From assembly GCA_031732875.1 (NCBI GenBank), contig JAVMKL010000032.1, positions 1 through 8,307 on the forward strand: a stretch of DNA of 8,307 nucleotides, read 5' to 3'. Below, piece after piece: positions 1 to 5,796 of this stretch. Below the pieces are notes generated by a model, which did not search any database, was not told the DNA's origin, and saw nothing but the letters and a program-made list of their open reading frames with translations. Made by a program: the position numbers and the translations under genes. Numbering within the stretch: position 1 is the first letter of the stretch; each line of letters starts with the position of its first letter. The DNA comes from JAVMKJ01 sp031732875 (GTDB taxonomy: Bacteria > Pseudomonadota > Gammaproteobacteria > Competibacterales > Competibacteraceae).

Positions 1-4
1 TCTC

Positions 5-1792
5 TCAATATCCCAGCCACCGGGCGCCCTGATGGAAGACGAAGCTCAGCAGCCAGGCCAGCCCCAGCGACCAGCCGATGCTGGCGCCGGTAAACGCAAG
101 GCTTTTCGATTCGCTCCGCAACGTCGCCACCGCGGACAGGCAGGGCGTGTAGATCAGGATGAACAGCATGAAGCTGAACGCCTGTACCTCATCCATGCGC
201 TGGGCCATCAATTGCGCCAGCGCGTCGCCTTCCAGCCCGTAAACCACCGCCATCGCTCCGAGCACGATCTCCTTGGCGACGAAGCCGAACAGCAGCACCA
301 CCGCCATTTGCTGGTCGATGCCGATCGGCCGCAACAAGGGTTCCAGCCAGCCGCCGAGCGTGCCGGCCAAGGTTTGCGGTCCGCCGGCGGGAACGCCCGG
401 CGGAAGATGGGTCAGCAGCCAGACCATGACCACGCCGGCGATGATGAAGCGACTGGCGCGGCTGAGAAAATGGCGAACCTCGTGCCAGCCGCGCAGCGCC
501 ACCTGCCCGAGGGTCGGCAACCGGTAGGGCGGCAGTTCGATCAACAGCGGTTCGTCGCTGCCCAGCCGGCGCTTGAACAACAGGGCGGTGGCGAAGGCGG
601 TCAGGAAGCTGAGGACGTAGAGCGCGAACAGCACCAGCGGCGCCTGGGTCGGCGAGAACAGCGCAGTGGTCAGGAACACGAACACTTGCAGGCGGGCCGA
701 GCACAGCGAAAAGGGGACGATCAGCATGGTCAGCAGCCGCAGGCCGCGCGAGCGCATCACCCGCGTGCCCAGCAGCGCCGGCACGTTGCAGCCGAAGCCC
801 ATCAGCAGCATCACGAAACCGCGTCCGTCCAGTCCCAGACGGGCCATCAGCGCGTCCATCAGGAACGCGATGCGGGCCAGATAGCCGCTGTCCTCGACCA
901 GCGCCATGCCCAGGAAAAACAGCACGATGACCGGCACGAACGAGGCTACGGTGCCGAGCCCGTCGTAAACGCCTTCCACCAGCAGGCCGTACAGCCAGTC
1001 GGGCAGGATGAGCTGAAAGGGCACCAGCACCTGGTTGCGGAAGCCTTCCAGCAGCCAGGCCGTGCCGTCCTGCAGCGGTCCACCGATCGCGTAGACCGCC
1101 TGGAACAGCAGATACAGGGCGAGGAAGAACAGCGGAATGCCGAGCGCTGGGTGCAGCGCGATCCGGTCGATCCGCTCGGTCAAGTCGTGCTCCAGCACTC
1201 GCGGTATCCTGACCGCGCGAGCCACCAGTTTTTCCGCCTCGGCGACCAGCGCCTCGTCGGCGGCGAATTCGCCCCGCAGGTCGGTGGTATCGGCCGGCGG
1301 ACATTGACTCAGAACCTGGCGCAGTCGCTCGCGGGTTTCCGGAAAGCCCTGGCCGTACTTGGCGCTGACGAAACACACCGGACAGTCCAGCCCCGCCGCC
1401 AGCGCCGTCGCGTCGAAGCGGATGCCCAGTCGCTCGGCCTCGTCGGTCATGTTCAGGACCGCCAGCGCCGGCAGTCCCAGCCTTCGCAATTGCAGGGCCA
1501 GCGGCAGTTGCTGGTCGATCTGGGTGGCGTTGAGAATGATGCAGAGCAGGTCGACGGGATTGTTTTGCAGGAACCGCCGCGCCACCTGCTCGTCCTCGGC
1601 GAAACCGTGCAGATCGTAGAGACCCGGCAGGTCCACCACCTCGACCATGTCGGCTCCGAGCAGGATTTTGGCGCCCAGCAGATCCACGGTGATACCGGGC
1701 CAGTTGCCGATGCGAGCGCCGGCGCCGGTCAGCCGGTTAAAAAAGGTGGATTTTCCGGTGTTGGGCATCCCCAGCAGGGCGATGCGCTTCAT
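5..1792 (-). CDS. feoB: Ferrous iron transporter FeoB (compact form)
   Basis: FeoB is the inner-membrane Fe(II) permease, with an N-terminal cytoplasmic G domain. The 595-residue product shows every G motif: G1 GMPNTGKST at 8-16, the G2 threonine in PGITV near 35, G3 DLPG at 54-57, G4 NMTD at 114-117 and G5 SAK at 143-145. A helical regulatory stretch follows (about 165-210), then the membrane core from about residue 215. This core contains the first gate motif GFGCNVPALLGTR, with the conserved cysteine, and the second gate region FGFVAKEIVLGAM. At 595 residues it is shorter than the roughly 750-770 of enterobacterial FeoB, but both gate repeats are present, so it reads as a compact form and not a truncation. 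The ATG overlaps the feoA stop by 4 bp (ATGA), indicating translational coupling. The stop lies at 5-7, so any feoC would be outside the window. Confidence 0.97.
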   Translation of the reverse strand: MKRIALLGMPNTGKSTFFNRLTGAGARIGNWPGITVDLLGAKILLGADMVEVVDLPGLYDLHGFAEDEQVARRFLQNNPVDLLCIILNATQIDQQLPLALQLRRLGLPALAVLNMTDEAERLGIRFDATALAAGLDCPVCFVSAKYGQGFPETRERLRQVLSQCPPADTTDLRGEFAADEALVAEAEKLVARAVRIPRVLEHDLTERIDRIALHPALGIPLFFLALYLLFQAVYAIGGPLQDGTAWLLEGFRNQVLVPFQLILPDWLYGLLVEGVYDGLGTVASFVPVIVLFFLGMALVEDSGYLARIAFLMDALMARLGLDGRGFVMLLMGFGCNVPALLGTRVMRSRGLRLLTMLIVPFSLCSARLQVFVFLTTALFSPTQAPLVLFALYVLSFLTAFATALLFKRRLGSDEPLLIELPPYRLPTLGQVALRGWHEVRHFLSRASRFIIAGVVMVWLLTHLPPGVPAGGPQTLAGTLGGWLEPLLRPIGIDQQMAVVLLFGFVAKEIVLGAMAVVYGLEGDALAQLMAQRMDEVQAFSFMLFILIYTPCLSAVATLRSESKSLAFTGASIGWSLGLAWLLSFVFHQGARWLGY

Positions 1793-2025
1793 CCCTCGGC
1801 CCAGACGCGGATCAGCGCGGCATCGTTCCGGCGCAGCATCACGTTCACGCTGCCGATCCGGACCTGGAGCGGCCCGCCGAACAAGGCCTGGCGGATCAGT
1901 CGCACCTCCTTGCCGATGCGAAAACCCAAAGACCGCAGCCGCTGGCGGAACGGCTCCTCGGCTTCCACTTCCTCGATGGTCCCGTGCTGGCCGACCGCCA
2001 GTTCGGAAAGGCGCACCATGCTCAT
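1789..2025 (-). CDS. feoA: Ferrous iron transport accessory protein FeoA
   Basis: FeoA is a small cytoplasmic SH3-like protein that partners FeoB in Fe(II) import. The 78-residue product has the family layout: an N-terminal MVRLSELAVGQHGTI strand, the central RLRSLGFRIGKEVRLI segment, then PLQVRIGSVNVMLRRNDAALIRV. The ATG at 2025 is preceded by AAGGTG with 7 nt spacing, which favours it over the ATG two codons later (2019). The frame stays open to 2265, but the extra upstream residues do not resemble FeoA and would read through the Fur-box palindrome, so that longer start is rejected. The gene is first in the feoAB operon and overlaps feoB by 4 bp. Confidence 0.95.
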   Translation of the reverse strand: MSMVRLSELAVGQHGTIEEVEAEEPFRQRLRSLGFRIGKEVRLIRQALFGGPLQVRIGSVNVMLRRNDAALIRVWAEG

Positions 2026-2038
2026 GCGATTACACCTT

Positions 2039-2059
2039 AAATGCGAATAATTCGCATTT
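2039..2059 (-). promoter_or_regulatory. Fur-box-like palindrome upstream of feoAB
   Basis: This is a perfect 21-bp inverted repeat: two 10-bp arms, AAATGCGAAT and its reverse complement, around a single A. The 7-1-7 core TGCGAAT-A-ATTCGCA matches the Fur consensus layout TGATAAT-N-ATTATCA at the outer TG/CA and inner AAT/ATT bases. The site ends 14 bp before the feoA ATG, just before the ribosome binding site, where a bound repressor would block initiation or early elongation. Regulation by Fur with Fe(II) is inferred from this match and from the known Fur control of feo operons. A second half-site (TGCGAAT) lies at 2093-2099. No strong -10/-35 pair was found beside it. Confidence 0.8.
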
Positions 2060-2116
2060 TCCCGCAAATGGTTTAAAACCGCAATGGTGCTGTGCGAATT
2101 AGCGATGATCGGCGTT

Positions 2117-2143
2117 GCAAGACCTGGTTGCTCCAGGTCTTGC
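2117..2143. terminator. Perfect 11-bp stem-loop between the unknown gene and feoA
   Basis: GCAAGACCTGG at 2117-2127 and CCAGGTCTTGC at 2133-2143 form a perfect 11-bp stem with a 5-nt loop. It lies about 60 nt after the stop of the minus-strand gene at 2205-2657 and about 90 nt before feoA. Neither side carries a T tract, so it is not a classical intrinsic terminator. It may act as a 3'-end-protecting or factor-assisted terminator that insulates feoAB from read-through. Confidence 0.4.
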
Positions 2144-2204
2144 GCGCTATGAAATGAGCTTGGGGGGAGAGGATGCGCCGCGTGGGATACGTGGTTTCGG
2201 TGCT

Positions 2205-2657
2205 TCAAGCCCCGGCCGATGCGGGCCGCCGGTCGGTGATCAGCGCGCAACCGCGCCCGTAGCATTGCTGCAAATCCCGCCAGACTTCAAAGGGATATTG
2301 GCGGGAGTCGTTATCCGGCTCCAGGGGTTCGGCGCTGATTCCCATGGGGTCCAGCACCACCAGGGTATTGCCCGGGGTTGGCAGGTGGCGGGCCTCCAGC
2401 AGGGCGACCGCCTGATGGGCGTAGGAGCCATTCGCCTGTTCGCCGACGCCGATGCGGTACAGCCGAAAACTTCTCATGCGGGCCATCCGGGGCAAGTAGT
2501 GCAACAGATGGCCGGTCGCGTCTTCGTCGCGATCGACGGTGGTGATATCGCTCAACCCAAAACAATGATAGGCCGAATCGATCCGGCGGAGCTCCCGCGC
2601 TTTTTCGAGATCGATCTCCTCTAGCCGCTGGGCGATTTCTTGTAAAACGCTGGGCAT
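2205..2657 (-). CDS. Conserved-looking protein of unknown function, 150 aa
   Basis: I do not recognise this family. The ATG at 2657 is preceded by GAGG with 8 nt spacing; an in-frame ATG at 2693 lacks such a site and lies within the structured leader. The product is soluble, with no signal peptide or membrane helix. It starts with a charged, probably helical stretch (5-26). A segment at 61-71 (MRSFRLYRIGV) and an LVVLDPMGI segment near 99-107 suggest an alpha/beta fold. Three cysteines are present: Cys32 and a CX4C pair, Cys132 and Cys137. It has its own likely promoter and is followed by a stem-loop, so it is probably monocistronic. The neighbours concern iron and redox, but that alone does not assign a function. 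Coding status is supported by the start context, length and non-repetitive composition. Confidence 0.75.
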   Translation of the reverse strand: MPSVLQEIAQRLEEIDLEKARELRRIDSAYHCFGLSDITTVDRDEDATGHLLHYLPRMARMRSFRLYRIGVGEQANGSYAHQAVALLEARHLPTPGNTLVVLDPMGISAEPLEPDNDSRQYPFEVWRDLQQCYGRGCALITDRRPASAGA

Positions 2658-2670
2658 GTTGGTTACCTCG

Positions 2671-2751
2671 CTCGACCGTGGTCCTGGCTCCATTCCTTTC
2701 GTCGGAGGAAAGCTCGCTCCTTCTGGAGCGGTTTCAGACCGGGCGGTCGAG
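2671..2751 (-). promoter_or_regulatory. Structured 5' leader of the unknown gene
   Basis: The leader can fold into a multi-branched structure. CTCGACCG (2671-2678) is fully complementary to CGGTCGAG (2744-2751) and encloses two hairpins. The first is CGCTCC/GGAGCG with loop TTCT at 2715-2730; the second is CTTTC/GAAAG around 2696-2713. The closing stem ends directly before the ribosome binding region. A competing pairing is possible, in which CCTCG (minus strand, 2752-2748) pairs with CGAGG (2670-2666), which overlaps the Shine-Dalgarno. No known riboswitch class was recognised. The DNA is GC-rich, so some of this pairing may be chance. Confidence 0.35.
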
Positions 2752-2782
2752 GGAACGTGACCGCTCGTGCTAAAACACCATT

Positions 2783-2791
2783 ATTGTAGCA
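2783..2791 (-). promoter_or_regulatory. Extended -10 promoter for the unknown gene
   Basis: Read on the minus strand, TGCTACAAT is an extended -10 element: TG, one base, then TACAAT, which matches TATAAT at five of six positions. No convincing -35 is seen 16-18 bp upstream, which is tolerated by extended -10 promoters. Transcription would begin near 2776, giving a leader of about 118 nt before the ATG at 2657. Confidence 0.5.
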
Positions 2792-2845
2792 CTCGTGGAT
2801 CAGTCGTGTGGGCAACCAGGAAAATTATTTCGTATCGTGGAATCG

Positions 2846-2870
2846 AAAAAAAGCCCGGCTGGGCCGGGCT
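2846..2870 (-). terminator. Intrinsic terminator of grxD
   Basis: On the minus strand, an 8-bp perfect GC stem (AGCCCGGC/GCCGGGCT, loop CCA) is followed directly by seven T residues. It begins 21 nt after the grxD stop codon and is a classical Rho-independent terminator. Confidence 0.93.
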
Positions 2871-2891
2871 GAGGGGGTATTAACAAAGCGC

Positions 2892-3230
2892 TCAAGCGAC
2901 TGGAGTTTCAACCGTGGCGACGGCGTCCTCCATCAGCTTTTGCAGTTCCCCGTTCTGGTAAAGTTCCAGGGTGATGTCGCAGCCGCCGATCAATTCGCCG
3001 TTGATGTAGATCTGCGGGAAGGTCGGCCAATTGGCGTAGCGTGGCAGGTTATCAAAGATTTCCGGATCTTCCAGCACGTTCACATAGGCGAACGGCAGCC
3101 CGGTGGCGGCCAGCGCCTGGGAGGCACGATGCGAGAAACCGCAGCGCGGCGCTTCCGGAGTGCCCTTCATGTAGATCACCACGGGATTCGATTCGACTTG
3201 CTGCTTGATGCGTTCCAAAACGTCGTCCAT
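2892..3230 (-). CDS. grxD: Monothiol glutaredoxin GrxD (Grx4 family, CGFS type)
   Basis: This is a 112-residue cytoplasmic monothiol glutaredoxin. The family binds a [2Fe-2S] cluster with glutathione and takes part in Fe-S cluster trafficking and iron sensing with BolA-type partners. The active-site CGFS is at residues 30-33, preceded by VVIYMKGTPEAPR with the conserved lysine 22. The glutathione-binding WPTFPQIYINGELIGGCD segment, with its cis-proline, is at about 68-85. Length fits the family (about 105-115). GAGG lies 9-10 nt before the ATG. The amidotransferase gene ends 76 bp upstream on the same strand; the gap has a GC stem-loop but no T tract, so read-through from the upstream gene is possible. 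A strong terminator follows. Confidence 0.96.
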   Translation of the reverse strand: MDDVLERIKQQVESNPVVIYMKGTPEAPRCGFSHRASQALAATGLPFAYVNVLEDPEIFDNLPRYANWPTFPQIYINGELIGGCDITLELYQNGELQKLMEDAVATVETPVA

Positions 3231-3276
3231 CGAAAATCACCTCAACTTGGGATGGTTGGCAAGGGAAGGGGTCGAT

Positions 3277-3294
3277 GCCGTCCGACCGGACGGC
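3277..3294. other. GC stem-loop between the amidotransferase gene and grxD
   Basis: GCCGTCC (3277-3283) and GGACGGC (3288-3294) form a 7-bp stem with a GACC loop. It touches a second self-complementary block, CGGCGCGCGCCG, at 3291-3302. There is no T tract on the minus strand. It could attenuate read-through from the upstream gene into grxD, but a true terminator is not supported. Confidence 0.3.
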
Positions 3295-3306
3295 GCGCGC
3301 CGAAAC

Positions 3307-5157
3307 TTAGACCGGCGGCGTGGGAGAGGTTGCAATCCTGGCCATCGTATCGGGGAACCGTCGAGTCGCCGCCATGCGGGTGGCGCGGTCCACGTTGAGC
3401 TGCAACCACAGTTCCAGTAGCGCCGCGTGCCACAGCTTGCTGCCCAGCAGGCGGGTCAGGTGCGCCTCGGGCTCGGCCAGCAGCCGGTCCAGGTACGCCC
3501 GCTGGAACAGACCGCGTTCCCGGCAGGCGCGCGAGTCGAGCGCGGCGCGCATGAACTCCAGGAACGGCCCGCGCACGAACTTGAGCGCCGGCACCGGGAA
3601 ATAGCCCTTGGGCCGGTCGATCACGGCGTCGGGCAGCAGGCCGCGCGCGATCCGCTTCAGTACGTGTTTGCCGCCGCTCCCGATCTTCAGGGCCGGCGGC
3701 AGTTGCATCGCCAGTTCCACCAGTTCGTGATCCAGGAACGGCACCCGCGCCTCGAGCCCCCAGGCCATGGTCATGTTGTCCACCCGCTTGACCGGGTCGT
3801 CCACGATCAGGGTGGTGACGTCCAGCCGCAGCACCTGGTCCAGATAGTCCTCGGCGTCGGGTTCCGCCAGGCGCTCGGCGATGAGTCGGGCGGTGTGGTC
3901 GGGACCGTGCCAGGCCGGCGCGACCGTTTCCAGCCATTCCGCGTGATCCCGGTCGAAGTAGTGCCGCCGGAACCGCTCCAGATCGCTCCCGGTCTCGGCG
4001 GCCATGCGCGGGTACCAGAAATAGCCGCCGAACACCTCGTCGGCGCCCTGGCCGCTTTGCACCACCTTAACGGACTTCGACACCCGTTCGGCCAGCAGGA
4101 AGAAGGCCACGGCGTCCTGCCCGACCATCGGTTCGGCCATGCAGGTGACCGCCTCCGGCAGGCGCTCGATCACCTGGTCGTTGGGGATCAGGTATTGGTG
4201 ATGGCGGGTCTGATAGCGGGCCACGACCTGGTCGGAGTATTCGAACTCGCTGCCCTTTTCCTCCGGCTGGTCCTCGAAGCCGACCGAGAAGGTCAGCAGA
4301 TCGCGGACCCCGGTTTCGGCCAGCAGCGCCACCAGCAGGCTGGAATCCAGCCCGCCGGACAGCAGCACGCCCACCGGCACGTCGGCGACGTCCAGCCGCC
4401 GTCGCACTGCCAGCCGCAGGGCGGCGTGCACCGCCTCGGTCCATTCCGCCTCGGTTCGCGGCACGGCGGGGCGCTTGGCCTGGAGATGCCAGTAGACCCG
4501 GGTCCGCTCGTTGCCGGCGGCGTCGATGGTCAAGGTGGTCGCCGGGGCCAGTTTGCGGATGCCGCGCAGGATGGTACGCGGCGCCGGCACGACGGCGTGC
4601 AGGGTGAGTTGGTGGTGCAGCGCCACCGGATCGATGGTGGTGTCCGCGTCCGGCGCCGCCAGCAGCGCCTGGCTGTTGGAGGCGAAGCGGAAGACGCGCG
4701 GCGTGCGGGCGTGGTACAGCGGCTTGATGCCCAGCCGGTCGCGGGCCAGGAACAGCGCGCGTTCGCGAAGATCCCAGATGGCGAAGGCGAACATGCCGAT
4801 CAGATGCTCGACGCAACGCTCGCCCCATTCGGCGTAGGCCTTGAGGATGACTTCGGTGTCGCCTTCGGAGAAGAAGCGGTAGCCCTTGGCCAGCAGATCC
4901 CGCCGCAGTTCCCGGTAGTTGTAGATGGCGCCGTTGAAGACGAGCGCCAGCCCCAGATCGGGATCCACCATCGGCTGGTTGGAACGGTCGCTGAGATCGA
5001 TGACCGACAGGCGGCGGTGACCCAGCAGCAGGGGTCCGTCGGACCAGGTGCCTTCGTGGTCGGGGCCGCGCCTGGCCAGATGTTCGAGCATCCGCCCCAT
5101 CAGGGCCAGATCGGGTTCGCCGCCGTCGAGGCGCAGTTCGCCGCTAATGCCGCACAT
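3307..5157 (-). CDS. Glutamine-dependent amidotransferase of the asparagine synthetase family, NAGGN type
   Basis: This 616-residue enzyme has an N-terminal Ntn glutaminase domain (nucleophile Cys2 in MCGISGE, about 2-200) and a C-terminal ATP-pyrophosphatase synthetase domain. The latter shows SGGLDSS at 267-273, GADEVFGGY at 371-379 and RVDN at 458-461. Several stretches resemble, from memory, the amidotransferases that make the osmolyte N-acetylglutaminylglutamine amide (AsnO of Sinorhizobium meliloti and Pseudomonas homologues) more than ordinary AsnB. These are HAVVPAPRTIL near 187, GQDAVAFFLLAERVS near 346, FDRDHAEW near 401 and KGYFPVPALKFVRG near 517. The length also exceeds the roughly 554 of E. 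coli AsnB. The usual partner ngg (acetyltransferase/dipeptide ligase) and the M42-type peptidase are not adjacent. A BON lipoprotein gene lies 31 bp upstream and may share the transcript. The Shine-Dalgarno is weak (GGTAAG). Class assignment is firm; the NAGGN substrate is likely, not certain. Confidence 0.9.
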   Translation of the reverse strand: MCGISGELRLDGGEPDLALMGRMLEHLARRGPDHEGTWSDGPLLLGHRRLSVIDLSDRSNQPMVDPDLGLALVFNGAIYNYRELRRDLLAKGYRFFSEGDTEVILKAYAEWGERCVEHLIGMFAFAIWDLRERALFLARDRLGIKPLYHARTPRVFRFASNSQALLAAPDADTTIDPVALHHQLTLHAVVPAPRTILRGIRKLAPATTLTIDAAGNERTRVYWHLQAKRPAVPRTEAEWTEAVHAALRLAVRRRLDVADVPVGVLLSGGLDSSLLVALLAETGVRDLLTFSVGFEDQPEEKGSEFEYSDQVVARYQTRHHQYLIPNDQVIERLPEAVTCMAEPMVGQDAVAFFLLAERVSKSVKVVQSGQGADEVFGGYFWYPRMAAETGSDLERFRRHYFDRDHAEWLETVAPAWHGPDHTARLIAERLAEPDAEDYLDQVLRLDVTTLIVDDPVKRVDNMTMAWGLEARVPFLDHELVELAMQLPPALKIGSGGKHVLKRIARGLLPDAVIDRPKGYFPVPALKFVRGPFLEFMRAALDSRACRERGLFQRAYLDRLLAEPEAHLTRLLGSKLWHAALLELWLQLNVDRATRMAATRRFPDTMARIATSPTPPV

Positions 5158-5188
5158 GGCGTCTTACCATCGGGAAAGGACGGGTGGA

Positions 5189-5542
5189 CTAGAATTTCAG
5201 ATTGGCGGCATTCACCGGCGGGCGGACGCCGGGCGCGCTCCGCGCCAGGGAAATCGCCCGGTTGTAGGCCTGCGGGCTGGGGACGCTGCCGCTGAGGGTC
5301 ACCACGCCGTTGTTGGCCGTAACGTTGATGCTGGCGCTGGCGAGTTGATCGTCCTGCTTGAAGGCGGCCTTGATGGACGAGACGATTTCGGAATCGCCGA
5401 CCTTGGGACCGCCGCGGCTGCCATCGCTGAGGCTGGCGGTGCTGGAGACGCCATCACCGTCGCTGGAGCCGCCCCCCAGGCCAGCGCAGCCCGCGGTGGT
5501 CAGGGCGGCCAACAGGGCGAGAGTGAGGGTAAGCTTGTTCAT
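5189..5542 (-). CDS. BON-domain lipoprotein (single domain, OsmY-like)
   Basis: The 117-residue product has a lipoprotein signal: MNK, a hydrophobic stretch, then TTAGC with the lipidated cysteine at 19. The residue after the cysteine is Ala, which suggests the outer membrane. A Gly/Ser-rich linker (21-48) leads to one BON domain (about 49-117), recognised by DSEIVSSIKAAF, the INVTANNGVVTLSGSV turn and the closing SAPGVRPPVNAANLKF. BON domains occur in OsmY and are thought to bind phospholipid or the envelope. The start at 5542 is chosen because GGAGA lies 8 nt before the ATG and a signal peptide follows; the frame is open further upstream but that part is non-conserved in character. The stop is 31 bp before the amidotransferase start, so the two may be co-transcribed. 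Confidence 0.9.
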   Translation of the reverse strand: MNKLTLTLALLAALTTAGCAGLGGGSSDGDGVSSTASLSDGSRGGPKVGDSEIVSSIKAAFKQDDQLASASINVTANNGVVTLSGSVPSPQAYNRAISLARSAPGVRPPVNAANLKF

Positions 5543-5618
5543 GACATCGGTCTCCATGGGCTGGAATACGGGAGGCGCCGGACGGCTTCGCGCCGGTCCG
5601 ACACGCGGATCGGCGGCA

Positions 5619-5645
5619 AGAATAGCATACCCATACCCATTGCAA
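5619..5645 (-). promoter_or_regulatory. Candidate promoter for the BON lipoprotein gene
   Basis: On the minus strand, TTGCAA (5645-5640) stands 15 bp before TATTCT (5624-5619), and the -10 is preceded by TG plus one base, making it an extended -10. The spacer is short. Its start point would leave a leader of about 70 nt before the ATG at 5542. Confidence 0.35.
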
Positions 5646-5656
5646 CCCGCGTTGCA
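5641..5656. promoter_or_regulatory. Inverted repeat in the divergent lipoprotein/sodB promoter region
   Basis: TGCAAC (5641-5646) and GTTGCA (5651-5656) are perfect inverted arms around CCGC. The repeat overlaps the candidate -35 hexamers of both divergent promoters, so a bound dimer could affect both genes. The regulator is unknown; it does not look like a Fur, SoxR or OxyR site. Confidence 0.35.
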
Positions 5657-5680
5657 TCGGCCGGAACCGGCGTCTAGACT
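5652..5680 (+). promoter_or_regulatory. Candidate sodB promoter
   Basis: TTGCAT (5652-5657), a 17-bp spacer and TAGACT (5675-5680) give a moderate sigma-70-like match (3/6 and 4/6). The leader would be about 110 nt. No clear Fur box or small-RNA target was recognised in it. Confidence 0.3.
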
Positions 5681-5796
5681 AGCCCGGCCCTGGCGCGCGG
5701 GCCGGTCGCGGTGAAACTTGATCCAGCCGCCGGACTCCAAGCAGGCGCCATGCTCGTGCAATTCAACCCCTTCAATCGGTAAATGGAGAGATACCC

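Noticed and set aside
32..2050. Long plus-strand open frame (about 670 codons) opposite feoAB
   Set aside because: It is the antisense shadow of feoB in GC-rich DNA; its product is rich in Gln, Arg and His, without motifs, and has no ribosome binding site.
2026..2265. N-terminal extension of feoA to an ATG at 2265
   Set aside because: The extension would translate through the Fur-box palindrome and the 11-bp stem-loop, and lacks FeoA-like sequence; the ATG at 2025 has a good ribosome binding site and gives the normal length.
3307..5157. Simple label of asparagine synthetase AsnB for the amidotransferase
   Set aside because: The catalytic layout is shared, but length and several family-type segments fit the NAGGN amidotransferase group better; kept as the alternative.
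3427..5295. Long plus-strand open frame (about 620 codons) opposite the amidotransferase gene
   Set aside because: Antisense shadow; composition is Gln/Gly/Arg-biased and no domain is visible, whereas the minus strand has complete catalytic motifs.
5626..5640. CATACC tandem as a microsatellite or CRISPR-like repeat
   Set aside because: There are only two full copies plus three bases, with no spacers; too short to be more than a local duplication.
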